Counted from the first letter of the stretch, positions 16,459 through 26,407 are shown. The stretch: 64,000 bases of DNA from Arthrobacter sp. PvP023 (GCF_017832975.1 NZ_JAFIBI010000001.1:2852001-2916000); one strand, 5' to 3'. The notes: generated by a model not told the origin, from the sequence alone. Program-made: numbers and translations.

Positions 16459-17748
16459 ATGCCGCCATCCCGACAGAACCCGTCCGCCATCGCTCATGTG
16501 GAAGCCGTAGAGGCTCCGAGACGCCAACCGCTGTTGGAACGTCCGGGCGTTCGCCCCGCAGGCGTACGCCGGGTTCTCCGTGACCTCGGCCTGCCCTACA
16601 TCTCCAACGGCGTGATCGGCCTCATCTTCTCCGCCTCCGGCCCCATAGCCGTCACCCTCGCCGTGGGAGCGGCGGGAGGCCTCACCGAGGGCCAACTCGC
16701 GTCCTGGGTGTTTGGCATCCTTTTTTCGGGCGGGGCGGCGACGCTGGTGATGTCTCTCCTCTACCGACAACCCCTGGGCTTTGCCTGGTCCATTCCCGGG
16801 ACGGTGCTCCTGGGTCCGTCCCTGCAGCACTTGTCCTTTCCAGAGGTGGTGGGGGCTTTCTTCACGTCCGGATTGCTCGTCCTCGCGCTGGGCGCCACCG
16901 GATTGGTCCGCAGGATCATGGCAATGGTGCCCATGCCGATCGTCATGGCGATGGTGGCCGCGGTGTTCCTGAAATTCGGCACAGACATAGTTGGTTCAAC
17001 CCAGGCCAACCCTGTAGTGGCTGCACCGATGGTGGTCGCATTCCTGGTCCTCACTGCCGCGCCTGCGCTCGGCAGGTATATTCCGCCAGTGCTCGGTACT
17101 CTTGCGGTTGGTGGTGTCGCTGTGGCGCTAAGTGGCCAATTTTCCCTCCAAAAAGGCGGCCCGGTTCTGGCCACCCCGGTCTTCACCGTTCCTGAGTTCG
17201 CTTGGGCTGCCCAGCTGGAACTGGTTGTTCCCCTCGCCCTGACGGTCTTGTTTGTTCAGAATGGGCAGGGCATCGCGGTTCTCCGTGCCGCAGGCCACAA
17301 CCCGCCGGTCAACGTGTTCGCCATCGTTTCGGGTGCGTTTTCGTTGATCAATGCCGGCTGCGGCGCTGTCTCAGCGTGCGTGACCGGTCCAACCAACGCC
17401 CTCATGACTTCCTCAGGAGCCAGGCAGCGCCAGTACACGGCGGCCGTGGTTTTCGGCGTCCTGGCCATGACCTGCGCACTTCTCGCTCCCGCACTGACCC
17501 GGCTCATGCTCGCAACACCCAGGGAATTCATATTGACCCTGGGCGGCATTGCGATGCTTCGGGCACTCCAGCAAGCTCTTGTCACCGCGTTCGCCAATGC
17601 CTTCACACTGGGGTCCTTGGTGACATTCGTGGTGACCATGTCCGGGATGAGCCTTGCCAACATTCACCCGGCATTCTGGGGACTGGTCATCGGCTACACA
17701 GTGTCCCGGGTCCTTGAACGCGCGGACCATCCTGCAACAGGATCCTAG
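16459..17748 (+). CDS. benE: Benzoate/H+ symporter BenE
   Basis: 429 residues from ATG 16459, selected because AAGGAG sits 5 nt upstream. A further upstream in-frame ATG lies inside the catA terminator hairpin. About 12 hydrophobic helices and the BenE family hallmarks are present: PYISNGVIGLIFSASGP, FAWSIPGTVLLGPSL, and SLINAGCGAVSACVTGP with TNALM. It is an inner-membrane benzoate importer acting in parallel with BenK. A positively charged N-terminal tail of about 45 residues is longer than usual. Confidence 0.88.
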   Translation: MPPSRQNPSAIAHVEAVEAPRRQPLLERPGVRPAGVRRVLRDLGLPYISNGVIGLIFSASGPIAVTLAVGAAGGLTEGQLASWVFGILFSGGAATLVMSLLYRQPLGFAWSIPGTVLLGPSLQHLSFPEVVGAFFTSGLLVLALGATGLVRRIMAMVPMPIVMAMVAAVFLKFGTDIVGSTQANPVVAAPMVVAFLVLTAAPALGRYIPPVLGTLAVGGVAVALSGQFSLQKGGPVLATPVFTVPEFAWAAQLELVVPLALTVLFVQNGQGIAVLRAAGHNPPVNVFAIVSGAFSLINAGCGAVSACVTGPTNALMTSSGARQRQYTAAVVFGVLAMTCALLAPALTRLMLATPREFILTLGGIAMLRALQQALVTAFANAFTLGSLVTFVVTMSGMSLANIHPAFWGLVIGYTVSRVLERADHPATGS

Positions 17749-17773
17749 CGAGGTGTTTTCATGATTCTCCGCA

Positions 17774-17829
17774 GGGCGAGGTCATGACCTGGACCCGCGA
17801 CCGGCCCCTGGGACTGTTCAGAAGCCTCC
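17774..17829 (+). pseudogene. 56-bp relic of the SRPBCC gene found at 40365-40781
   Basis: These 56 bases match 40562-40617 at 51 positions without gaps. They correspond to the MTWTR-LPLGLFK segment of the SRPBCC-family protein encoded there. No start, no remaining domain and no flanking homology are visible. Like the intact copy, the relic lies upstream of a three-helix-bundle gene, so it is probably what remains of a duplicated block. Confidence 0.7.
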
Positions 17830-17904
17830 CGTCCATCAACTCATGGCAGGCATACACCCGCCCGAAGCCGGAGACATTCCCCGGCAGACCCTCAAACTGA
17901 TTGG

Positions 17905-18123
17905 ATGGACGATACGCAAAAACGAGAGACCATCGCCAAAGTCACGGACCGCCTGTCCGAACGATATCCCGAAACGTCCCGGTACTACATCGCCGGGCTC
18001 GTCGCCGAAGAGTACGCCCGCCTGGACACCAGCCGGATCCGCACCTACAACCCGACACTGATCGAGCACGGGGCCAAGAACCGACTCCGGGGGAACGCCA
18101 ACCGGCCACCGGCAGAACACTGA
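17905..18123 (+). CDS. Three-helix-bundle dimerisation domain protein (DUF3562-like), copy 1
   Basis: 72 residues, built almost entirely from a small helical domain: TIAKVTDRLSERYPETSRYY, then VAEEYARLDTSRIRTY, then IEHGAKNRLR. It is about 70% identical to the 72-residue protein at 41874-42092, and even the bases before the start (CAAACTGATT-GATGGACGATA) are shared. There is no Shine-Dalgarno sequence in front of either copy, which fits leaderless translation. The family is common in actinobacteria and has no assigned function. It may be a dimerisation module. Confidence 0.75.
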   Translation: MDDTQKRETIAKVTDRLSERYPETSRYYIAGLVAEEYARLDTSRIRTYNPTLIEHGAKNRLRGNANRPPAEH

Positions 18124-18237
18124 CACCAACAGTCTCCCGCGATAGCACGGCGCATATAATCTGAGCATGCCAATCACGCACCTCACCCAAGACCTTCACG
18201 CCCGGCAGCCTGCCCTCGACCATCGAGGGAGCGAGCT

Positions 18238-19254
18238 GTGAGCGGCGGTCTTGTCGCGCTGCTGGACGACATCGCAGCCCTGGCCCGCATAGCTGCCGCC
18301 TCGGTGGACGACGTCGCTGCCGGAGCTGCGAAGGCGGGGGCCAAGGCCGCCGGCGTGGTAATCGACGACGCCGCCGTCACCCCGCAGTACGTTTCCGGAG
18401 CGGACCCGTCCCGCGAACTACCGATGATCAAGCGGATCTTCTGGGGCTCGCTCAAAAACAAGCTGCTGTTCATCCTGCCGGCACTGCTGATCGTCAGCGC
18501 CTTCGTTCCGTGGGCCATCCCGTTCATCCTCATGCTGGGCGGCACCTACCTCTGCTATGAGGGTGCCGAGAAGGTCTGGCACAAGCTCCGCGGCCACCAC
18601 TCCACGGACGAAGATACGCCGGCGGTCGAACGGGGGCCCGAGGCGGAGGCCAAGGTGGTCAAAGGCGCCATTACCACCGACTTCATCCTGTCCTGCGAAA
18701 TCATGGTCATCTCCATGAACGAGGTGGCCACTGAGTCCATATGGGTCCGGGCGCTCATCCTGGTCGTCGTGGCTCTGGTGATCACAGTGCTCGTGTACGG
18801 CGCCGTCGCCCTCATCGTCAAGATGGACGACGTCGGCCTGCACCTGACCACCAAGGACTCCGCGCGCTCCCAGCGGTTCGGCGAACTGCTCGTCAAAGGA
18901 ATGCCCGCCGTGTTGACCGCTATCACCCTAATCGGGACGATCGCCATGCTGTGGGTGGGCGGCCACATCATGCTGCAGGGCGCGCACGACCTAGGCTGGC
19001 ACGCCCCTTACGACCTCGTCCATGTCCTTGAGGAGCCCGCCGCCGGGTTCGCAGTGGTTGGCGGCTTCCTGGGCTGGCTCGTAAACACGCTGTGCTCGGC
19101 CGTCCTCGGACTCGCCTGGGGCCTCATTGTCATGGCCATCGTCGGCCCGCTGCTGAAAGTGCTGCCGTTCGGCAATAAGGAAAAAGGGCACGATGAGAGC
19201 GACGCAGTCGCCGTGCGCGGGCCGGCGAACCGTAACTCCGATCCGGCTTCATAG
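18238..19254 (+). CDS. DUF808 family membrane protein (YedI-like)
   Basis: 338 residues starting with GTG at 18238, after GAGGGAGCGAGCT. The family signature is clear: GGLVALLDDIAALARIAAAS at the N-terminus, a KNKLLFILPALLI helix, the acidic TTDFILSCEIMVISMNEVA segment, and later paired hydrophobic helices. About seven membrane segments are expected. The function of DUF808 proteins is unknown and a transport role has only been suggested. The gene stands alone, with a broken GntR regulator downstream. Confidence 0.82.
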   Translation: MSGGLVALLDDIAALARIAAASVDDVAAGAAKAGAKAAGVVIDDAAVTPQYVSGADPSRELPMIKRIFWGSLKNKLLFILPALLIVSAFVPWAIPFILMLGGTYLCYEGAEKVWHKLRGHHSTDEDTPAVERGPEAEAKVVKGAITTDFILSCEIMVISMNEVATESIWVRALILVVVALVITVLVYGAVALIVKMDDVGLHLTTKDSARSQRFGELLVKGMPAVLTAITLIGTIAMLWVGGHIMLQGAHDLGWHAPYDLVHVLEEPAAGFAVVGGFLGWLVNTLCSAVLGLAWGLIVMAIVGPLLKVLPFGNKEKGHDESDAVAVRGPANRNSDPAS

Positions 19255-19316
19255 CTGGCGGCCGGTGGGGTGGCCGGGGTTCCCGCTCAGGGTCCAGGAA
19301 GGGCTTTGAGAGCACA

Positions 19317-19823
19317 GTGAGATCCGCTCCGAGCTCGCCGTCTGAGGAGCTGAACCGGGCTGTCCGCACACCTGCAGCTGACCGAGGGAGTCCTGCTCCC
19401 CGGCACACGGCTGACCGAATCCACCATTGCCGAGGACCTCGGCGTCTCGCGGAACACGGTGCGCGAGGCCTTTGCCGAGCTGGCCAGCGAACGGCTGGTG
19501 GTGCGGCACCCCAACCGGGTTTTGTGGCGAGCCTGGAGCCCGGCGACATCCACGACGTCTACACCGTCCGCCGAACAATCGAAGTGGGCGCCATCCCCGG
19601 CGGGGGCAGCCCGGAGGCTCTGGCAGCCGTACGCGCGCCGATGGAGGAAGGCAAGATCGCCGCAGCAGCGGACGACGACGAGGGGCTGGGTACCGCAAAC
19701 CAGCACTTTCACGGGGCGATAGTCGCGTTGGCGGGAAACGGCGAACTCGAGCGGGCCGCCGAGCTGCTGCTGGCATACTTGGACCGCTCCGAGGCAAAGC
19801 AGGCCGAAATCCACGGCGAGTGA
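19317..19823 (+). pseudogene. GntR-family regulator with two opposite frameshifts and a short C-terminus
   Basis: Read in frame 3 from GTG 19317, the protein starts like a GntR regulator (SSPSEELNRAVRT). It then loses homology until about residue 70, where the FCD part (LEPGDIHDVYTVRRTIEVGA, TANQHFHGAIVALAGN) resumes. The missing wing-helix (LPGTRLTESTIAEDLGVSRN and TVREAFAELASERLVV) is intact in frame 1 between about 19366 and 19520. Two indels of opposite sign explain this, the second probably a lost T in the TTTT run at 19520-19523. The FCD domain also stops about 50 residues early. It is either a decayed gene or a gene with two sequencing errors. Confidence 0.7.
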
Positions 19824-19976
19824 CGCCTGCGGAATTTGGCGTGGGTGTCGTCCTGGCGAACGAGCTCGCGGTCTTTCGACCGGCTTTCCCCTGGAACGGA
19901 GGCCTTCGAGTGCCTCGGACCATGCGAGGACCAGCCGGATCAATATCCGGCCGGTACACGCACGACCCGCTTTGAA

Positions 19977-20190
19977 CAAGACGTTCCAGCCTTGCCACGA
20001 ACCGCAGCCTCCCGGCGTGACACCAGAAGCGCCGCCAAGAAACTGTTTGCTGGACCTCCGGACACAGCCGCGGGAAGCTCCAAGGGCGGGCTGAGCACCA
20101 AAATCCACCATGCGTGCGACGGTAAAGGCCGGCCACTGGCGATGATTGCGGGACTGGGGCAGGGCGGCGACTGGCCAATGTTCTTGCTGA
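19977..20190 (+). pseudogene. IS5-family transposase fragment
   Basis: This stretch encodes an IS5-type core fragment with the diagnostic GGLSTKIHHACDGKGRPLA and GQGGDWPMF motifs, preceded by a degenerate AHQHAAG-like part (DTAAGSSK). No start, DDE remainder or terminal repeats are visible. It sits 120 bp before the glutamate dehydrogenase start, in the same frame and with no stop between them. A naive gene call would therefore fuse the two. Confidence 0.7.
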
Positions 20191-20312
20191 TCTTTTGCTT
20201 GTCTCTGCAGGGGGTGGACTGCCTGCCCCGCGTCAGCCATCATGAAAGCAGGCGCGAGGTTCCGGCGACCGCAGCAACACGGCCGCTCCTTGCGCGTTGG
20301 AGGCGCAGCGCA

Positions 20313-23300
20313 ATGTCCCCAAGAACCGGCCCTGCAGATCATGCGCCGGCGGACCCTTCCGTCGAGGTACCGGACAAGTTCCTGACAGACTACTACGAGC
20401 TTGTGGCCGACGACGACCTGCGGAACTACACTGCCGAATCGCTCCGGAACCGTGCGGAATACCATCGCTCGCTGGCCGCTACCCGGGGCCCGGGCAAGGC
20501 CGTCATCGGAGTGCTGAGTGAAACGGACGCCAGCATAGTGGCAATCGTGGCTGAGGATATGCCGTATCTGCTTCCCTCCATCACGGCGGCACTGGCCCGT
20601 GACAATGCCGCCATACGCTGGCTGGTCCACCCCACGTTCACCGTAGCCAGGGCCCGCGGAACGAACAGGCTCGTGGACATCCAGCCGGTACCGCTGCGCA
20701 CTGCCTTGCCGGTGGGAAACGAGCCTTCAGCGATGCCGTCACGGCCTGAATCGACTGGAGATTTGAGCTGCGCGGAAGCCTGGATCGCCGTCGAAATCGC
20801 CAGGCTGCCGGATCAGGCCAGTGCCGACCGGCTCACTCTGAATCTCCAGGCGGTCCTGGCCGATGTTCGGGCGGCCGCCGAGGATTCCGCAGCCATCCAC
20901 CGGCATCTGACTGCGGAAATTGCCGACCTGGATGCCAGCGCGGCTGCGGCCAGCGACGCAACCGTGCAGGAGACCAAGGATTTGCTGCTGTGGCTGTACG
21001 ACGGCAACTTCCTTTTTCTCGGGTACCGCGGGTATGGCCTGGACGACGACGCCGGACTGCCGGTCCTCGCGGCGCGGCCGGGGTCCGGGCTCGGGCTCCT
21101 CCGGCACCGGGAGCAGAGCCGGCCTCTGCAAGGCTCCGCCATGCCTGGGCCCCCCGGTCCGGCCCTGGCCCTCACGAAGGCGAGCATCCGTTCCACAGTC
21201 CTCCGGGACGCCTACTTGGACGAAGTCAGCCTCCTGAGGTTTGACGCGGCCGGCAATCCCACCAGGGAAGCGTGCTTTGTTGGCCTTTTCGCCCCCGGCG
21301 CTGCAAGCCGTTCCGTGCTTCAGATCCCGGTCATCCGGGACAAGGTGGCCACGGTACTGGACCGTTTCGGATTCCCGCCAGGGTCCCAGGCCGGCAAGGA
21401 ACTGCTGGCCGCCATTGAGGCTTATCCGCGTGACGAACTCTTCCACATCGACGCGGACGATCTGGCCGGCCACACGCGCGAAATCCTCCGCCTCCAGGAA
21501 CGCCACAGCACCCGGCTGTTCCTCAGGCCCGATTCCTATGGACGCTTCATGTCCGCCCTGGTCTTCCTCCCCCGCCGCCGCTACAGCACGGCGGTCAGGC
21601 TCAACATCGAGCGGGAACTGCGGGAGGCCTTCAACTCGAAGGCCGTCGAGTTCGAACTTCGACTCAGCGAGTCGGCCATGGCCCGCGTGTTTTTCCGGAT
21701 CCTCCTTGCGGGCGGAGGAGGGGCCGCCGTCGACGCCTCAGCACTGGAGCTGCGCATCATTGCTGCCACGAGGTCATGGGCCGAGGGCTTGGACGAGGCG
21801 CTGCAGGCCAGATTCCCCGTTGGCGACGCCGCCAGGCTGTCCATGCAGTGGGCCCGGGCGTTTCCGGCAAGCTACAAGGCTGACTACGAGGTGGAGGATG
21901 CCGTCGAGGACATCATCAAATTCGAAAGCCTTGACGGACCTGGCGGCAGGAACCGCGATGACCCGCTGCTTTCTGTCTACGCACGCCCGGGGACTGCGGT
22001 GCTGGCCGAGGACGCCCGGATCCGCCTCTACCTGACACGGCCGCAGAGCCTGACGCAGATTCTGCCGTTCTTCCACAACCTGGGGCTTGAGGTACTCGAC
22101 CAACGGCCCTTCGACGTCCGGCGTGCCGATGGCCGCACCTTCTTCCTGTACGACCTCGGGCTGAAATACCCCTCCGGCGTGGACCCCCTGGGCACCAGCG
22201 AGCTGCTTGCCGACGCGTTTTGCGCCGCCATGAGAGGAGACATCGAGTCCGACACATTTGACGCACTGGTGATCAGGGAAGGAATCGGATGGCGTCAGAC
22301 GGCCATCCTGCGAGGCTATGCGAAATACCTGCAGCAGCTCGGGACCACCAACTCCTACGGCTTCATGGCGGACACGCTGCGGGCAAACGTCCGGGCCACG
22401 CGCGCACTCCTTGCGTTGTTCGAGGCAAAGTTTGATCCGGATCTCGACCAGCCAACCCGCCTCTTCGACATGGACTCCGCCAGAAGCGAGCTGACGGCTG
22501 CCATCGACGCCGTGCCGGTCCTGGACGCCGACAGGCTGCTGCGTTCCTTCGCGAGTCTTGTCGAGGCCACCCTGCGCACCAATTACTTCCTGGACAAGCC
22601 CTACCTCAGCTTCAAGCTGAACCTCTCCGGAGTCCCCGTCGCACCTGCCCCGCGGCCAAAATACGAAATCTGGGTCTACTCGCCCCGGGTTGAAGGGGTG
22701 CATCTGCGTTTTGGCGCCATTGCCCGGGGCGGGCTTCGCTGGTCCGACCGCCGGGAGGACTTCCGGACGGAGATCCTGGGACTGGTGAAAGCGCAGACTG
22801 TCAAGAACGCTGTCATCGTGCCAACGGGTGCCAAGGGTGGTTTCTATCCGAAGCGGCTGCCCGACGCCGCCACGGACCGTGCGGCCTGGCTGGCGGAAGG
22901 CCAGGAGAGCTACCGGATCTTCATCCGCGGCATGCTGGACATCACCGACAATCTACTCCCATCCCCGGACGGCGCCCACGGGTCCACCGAGCTGGTTGTA
23001 CCGCCCGAGCGGGTGGTCCGGCACGACGGCGATGACTACTACCTGGTTGTTGCCGCCGACAAGGGGACAGCCGCGTTCTCGGACATCGCCAATGCCTTGG
23101 CCCTCGAGTACGGATTCTGGCTCGGCGATGCCTTCGCCTCCGGCGGCTCGGTAGGCTATGACCACAAGCAGATGGGCATCACGGCACGCGGGGCCTGGGA
23201 GTCGGTCCGGCACCATTTCAGCGAGCTGCTCATCGACTCCACGGCCCAGGACTTCACGGTAGTAGGCATTGGCGACATGAGCGGTGACGTGTTCGGCAAC

Positions 23301-25169
23301 GGAATGCTGCTTTCCCGCCACATCCTGCTGGTGGCGGCGTTCGACCACCGACACATCTTTCTGGACCCGAACCCCGATCCGGCCGTCGCCTATGCGGAGA
23401 GGCAGCGGCTGTTCGGGCTTCCCCGTTCCTCCTGGGCCGACTACGACGTCTCGAAAATCAGCCCGGGCGGCGGCGTGTTCTCCCGGCTGGAAAAGTCGAT
23501 CGAGATCACTGAAGCGGTGCGCCGTGCCCTTGGGCTGGAGCCGGGGACGACGGCGATGAGCCCACCGGAGCTGCTCAGGGCCGTCCTTAGGGCCCCCGTG
23601 GACCTGCTCTACAACGGAGGCATCGGCACGTACGTCAAGGCCTCCACCGAGACCCACTCGGATGTGGGCGACAAGACCAACGATGCCATCCGTGTCAACG
23701 CCAGTCAGCTAAGGACCAGGATCATCGCCGAGGGCGGCAACCTCGGCATCACCCAGCGAGGCAGGATAGAGGCGGCACTGGGTGGGGTCCTGCTGAACAC
23801 CGACGCCATCGACAATTCCGCCGGGGTGGAATGTTCGGACCACGAGGTAAACATCAAGATCTTCCTCGACCGGATGATCGCTGCGGGAAGGATGTCCCAG
23901 GACGAAAGGACAGGCTTCCTGCACTCCCTTCAGGAGGAAGTCGGACGCTTGGTCTTGAGAACCAATGCGGACCAGAACGTGCTCCTCCTCAACGACCGCC
24001 AGCTGGTGCTTCACTGGAGCCCGAGCTTTGAGCGGACCATGGACTGGCTGGAGGCCGTGACGGACCTGGACAGGAACCTTGAATGCCTGCCCAGCACGGA
24101 GCAACTGCACACCCGTCTGCAGACCGGCGCAGGCCTGACATCTCCGGAGCTCTCAGTGCTGGCCGCGTATGCCAAGATCGAGCTGGCCAGGGAACTTACA
24201 CTCAGCGGACTGGCCGACGACCCTTGGTTCGCCCGGACGCTGCGTGACTACTTTCCGCGCCAGCTATCGGAGCGGTTCGGGGATGAGCTGTCCACGCATC
24301 CGCTGCGGCAACAGATCGTGGCCACTGTTATTGCCAACGACATGATCAATCTGGGGGGCGTTGCCTTCGCCTTCCGGGCAATGGAAGAGACCACGGTATC
24401 GGCGGCCGCCGTGGCCCGCGGGTTCGTGGTCATGCGCAAGATCTGGGACTTTGACTCAATCGCCGAGGCCCTCTCACAGCTGCCGGCAAGCATCCCTAGC
24501 GAGCACGGGTGTGCCGTGGCGCTGGACATGCGCCGCACGCTGGACCGCTCGACACGGTGGTATGTCAACCACGATTTCCGGGACAAGCCAATCGCCGATG
24601 CAATGGCCCGGCTCGGGCCCCCCATGTCACTTCTGCGCCCAAAGTTCAGCAGCTTCCTTCACGGCGTGAATCTGCAGCATGTGATGACCCGCCTGGCCCA
24701 CACCGACGCCGTCGGCCTGCCCCATGAATTGGGTGTGCGTGCCTCCGAGATCCTGGTCAGCTATGGCCTTCTGGACATCACCGCCATATCGGAAGAGCTC
24801 CAAGAGCCCGCGGACACCGTGGCCGAAGTGTACTTTGCCGTCTTCGAGCGGATCTCGGCGGTCCCCATTCTTGAACACATCACGGCGCTGCCGCGGGAAA
24901 CCCACTGGCAGGCCCTCGCGCGGGCGGCGCTTCGAGACGACTTGTATCTGGTCCTTGCAGGCATGACGAAGGCTGTTGTGCGGACTACTCCACGCCCCTC
25001 CGCCCCCGGAACCGATCCAGTGGAGCGCATCGTCGTTTGGGAACGCGAAAACATCGAACAACTCGGCAGGATCCAGGAAACCATCAAGGAGGCCATCAAG
25101 CCGGGGCCGGTGGACATTGCAGCATTGTCCGTTGCGGTCAAGCTGTTGCGGGCCTTGGTCAGCCGCTAG
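20313..25169 (+). CDS. NAD-specific glutamate dehydrogenase, large (about 180 kDa) type
   Basis: 1618 residues from ATG 20313, with GGAGG 9 nt upstream. This length fits the large GDH class (about 1600 residues). It deaminates glutamate to 2-oxoglutarate and ammonia with NAD+, normally as a catabolic enzyme. An N-terminal regulatory region of about 700 residues precedes the catalytic core. In the core, LRWSDRREDFRTEILGLVKA, QTVKNAVIVPTGAKGGFYPK, YDHKQMGITARGAWESV and VGIGDMSGDVFGNGMLLS carry the conserved Lys, Asp and dinucleotide-binding residues. A further in-frame extension to 19836 is an IS5 relic, not gene. No partner gene is next to it. Confidence 0.92.
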   Translation: MSPRTGPADHAPADPSVEVPDKFLTDYYELVADDDLRNYTAESLRNRAEYHRSLAATRGPGKAVIGVLSETDASIVAIVAEDMPYLLPSITAALARDNAAIRWLVHPTFTVARARGTNRLVDIQPVPLRTALPVGNEPSAMPSRPESTGDLSCAEAWIAVEIARLPDQASADRLTLNLQAVLADVRAAAEDSAAIHRHLTAEIADLDASAAAASDATVQETKDLLLWLYDGNFLFLGYRGYGLDDDAGLPVLAARPGSGLGLLRHREQSRPLQGSAMPGPPGPALALTKASIRSTVLRDAYLDEVSLLRFDAAGNPTREACFVGLFAPGAASRSVLQIPVIRDKVATVLDRFGFPPGSQAGKELLAAIEAYPRDELFHIDADDLAGHTREILRLQERHSTRLFLRPDSYGRFMSALVFLPRRRYSTAVRLNIERELREAFNSKAVEFELRLSESAMARVFFRILLAGGGGAAVDASALELRIIAATRSWAEGLDEALQARFPVGDAARLSMQWARAFPASYKADYEVEDAVEDIIKFESLDGPGGRNRDDPLLSVYARPGTAVLAEDARIRLYLTRPQSLTQILPFFHNLGLEVLDQRPFDVRRADGRTFFLYDLGLKYPSGVDPLGTSELLADAFCAAMRGDIESDTFDALVIREGIGWRQTAILRGYAKYLQQLGTTNSYGFMADTLRANVRATRALLALFEAKFDPDLDQPTRLFDMDSARSELTAAIDAVPVLDADRLLRSFASLVEATLRTNYFLDKPYLSFKLNLSGVPVAPAPRPKYEIWVYSPRVEGVHLRFGAIARGGLRWSDRREDFRTEILGLVKAQTVKNAVIVPTGAKGGFYPKRLPDAATDRAAWLAEGQESYRIFIRGMLDITDNLLPSPDGAHGSTELVVPPERVVRHDGDDYYLVVAADKGTAAFSDIANALALEYGFWLGDAFASGGSVGYDHKQMGITARGAWESVRHHFSELLIDSTAQDFTVVGIGDMSGDVFGNGMLLSRHILLVAAFDHRHIFLDPNPDPAVAYAERQRLFGLPRSSWADYDVSKISPGGGVFSRLEKSIEITEAVRRALGLEPGTTAMSPPELLRAVLRAPVDLLYNGGIGTYVKASTETHSDVGDKTNDAIRVNASQLRTRIIAEGGNLGITQRGRIEAALGGVLLNTDAIDNSAGVECSDHEVNIKIFLDRMIAAGRMSQDERTGFLHSLQEEVGRLVLRTNADQNVLLLNDRQLVLHWSPSFERTMDWLEAVTDLDRNLECLPSTEQLHTRLQTGAGLTSPELSVLAAYAKIELARELTLSGLADDPWFARTLRDYFPRQLSERFGDELSTHPLRQQIVATVIANDMINLGGVAFAFRAMEETTVSAAAVARGFVVMRKIWDFDSIAEALSQLPASIPSEHGCAVALDMRRTLDRSTRWYVNHDFRDKPIADAMARLGPPMSLLRPKFSSFLHGVNLQHVMTRLAHTDAVGLPHELGVRASEILVSYGLLDITAISEELQEPADTVAEVYFAVFERISAVPILEHITALPRETHWQALARAALRDDLYLVLAGMTKAVVRTTPRPSAPGTDPVERIVVWERENIEQLGRIQETIKEAIKPGPVDIAALSVAVKLLRALVSR

Positions 25170-25851
25170 CTAGAGGTGCATTCCCCGGCTCCGGTTCCAT
25201 ATCGAAGCCACTGGTCCACCAGACCGCGCGGCTTCGGCCTTTTCGATCTTGCTCCTCCGCGGCAGTGGCGGCGCAGCTCAGCGGTAGCCAGACGGAGGAA
25301 CTCGGCGCCGGTTGAGGAACCCCTCATTCCGTCGCGAGTGGCGCCGTGCCGTGAGGTCACTGGTGGGTCGTTCCTTCCCCAAGTCAGGCGGATCAACCAA
25401 ACTTGGGCTGCCCGGAAGGAGAGTCCGGATCGCACACACCTCCACTCTGCCGCCGGGTGGAACGCCATAGCCTCTCATACTCTGCATGAACTAGTGAAGG
25501 CAGAGCGGGGAGGAAGCGATCAACATACGGGTCGAAAGCCGCCCGTGCACGATGTGCACGCCCCTTTTGGCCGGACAAACATGCGATGGGCGCCCTCTGC
25601 CTGCCTCGCAGAAAGCAGCTAGCCGAGGAAGAACCTCCAAGAGGAGACGGACTAGCCAAAAGCAAGATCCGCATGGCTCAGCTGGAAAGTCAGACCGCCT
25701 TGAAAGCTTCGACATAAGGGTACGCCAGCCCCTTACCCGGGATCCCACCCGAGGAAGTGAGGGCACGAGAGCATCATGGACTTATGTCCGTCACGTTTGG
25801 TAGGCGCGCGTCAACTTGAGATGTCCCCAGAGACACTGCAAAGGACAAATT
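25170..25851. other. Gene-poor stretch after glutamate dehydrogenase
   Basis: Several frames are open but none has a convincing start, family match or codon pattern. The longest, 25176-25622 on the plus strand, reads as low-quality composition. I see a palindrome CGTGCAC-GAT-GTGCACG at 25547-25563 and a weak inverted repeat around 25709-25740. Given the IS256 relic to its right, this is probably degraded insertion DNA. Confidence 0.4.
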
Positions 25852-26052
25852 ATGGTTCGAAAAACATATTCGGAGCCCTGCTCGGCAGCCCATACTGATA
25901 CTGACCTCCCGAACACTGGAACGCCGAAAGAATACCGATCTGAGCATCAGGGCCACGGTTTCGCAACCAAATCGCTGGTGCCGGCTTCCTTGGATGAGGT
26001 CCTTGCGCCCTGCAGAACGCCCCTAGGTGCTCATGGTGTTCCAGTTATCTAA
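25852..26052 (+). CDS. Hypothetical 66-residue protein
   Basis: The ATG at 25852 is preceded by AAAGGACAAATT, a good ribosome-binding site in an unusually AT-rich patch. The product (MVRKTYSEPCSAAHTDTDLP...) is hydrophilic and has no recognisable domain or membrane segment. Its last residues run into the 3' edge of the IS256 relic. It could be a short gene cut by the insertion or chance. Confidence is low. Confidence 0.3.
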   Translation: MVRKTYSEPCSAAHTDTDLPNTGTPKEYRSEHQGHGFATKSLVPASLDEVLAPCRTPLGAHGVPVI

Positions 26053-26074
26053 TCGCTTTTGGCTGGGCTGACAG

Positions 26075-26407
26075 TACGCTTGACTCCGACGCTCCCAGAA
26101 CATCGATCTCCACCGGACCTGTCGTCTCCGTCAGCACGGTCTTGGCCCGAACGCCGTTGCGCGAGTTGGCAGTGTCCTTAGCCGCCGTGTCGCGCCGTTT
26201 ATACCCGAGATGCTCGGTCAGTTCCTCGTCCAACGCGGTCTCAATGACGGTCTTGGTCAACTGCTTCAGCAGCCCGTCAGGACCGGTCAAGGCCAGGCCC
26301 TGCTCCTTGGCCATCCTCACCAATTCGCGGGCAGCCTCGGCCTCCGACTTCTCTGTCAGTTTTTCAACGGTTTTCGTACTCGGCACAGCCTCAAGTGTTG
26401 CGGCCAT
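26075..26407 (-). pseudogene. IS256-family transposase, N-terminal fragment
   Basis: About 105 residues match the N-terminus of IS256-type transposases: GPDGLLKQLTKTVIETALDE, LTEHLGYKRRD, NSRNGVRAKTVLTE and GPVEIDV. Homology stops immediately after VEIDV. The DDE catalytic part (about 300 residues) is missing, and unrelated residues lead to a stop near 26045. The fragment cannot encode an active enzyme. It lies 76 bp downstream of kdpE. Confidence 0.8.

Noticed and set aside
19287..20630. 447-codon minus-strand frame over the GntR and IS5 relics.
   Set aside because: No motifs, no ribosome-binding site, and it overlaps recognisable sequences on the plus strand.
25176..25622. 148-codon plus-strand frame after glutamate dehydrogenase.
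   Set aside because: No family, weak start and mixed composition. Probably decayed insertion DNA.
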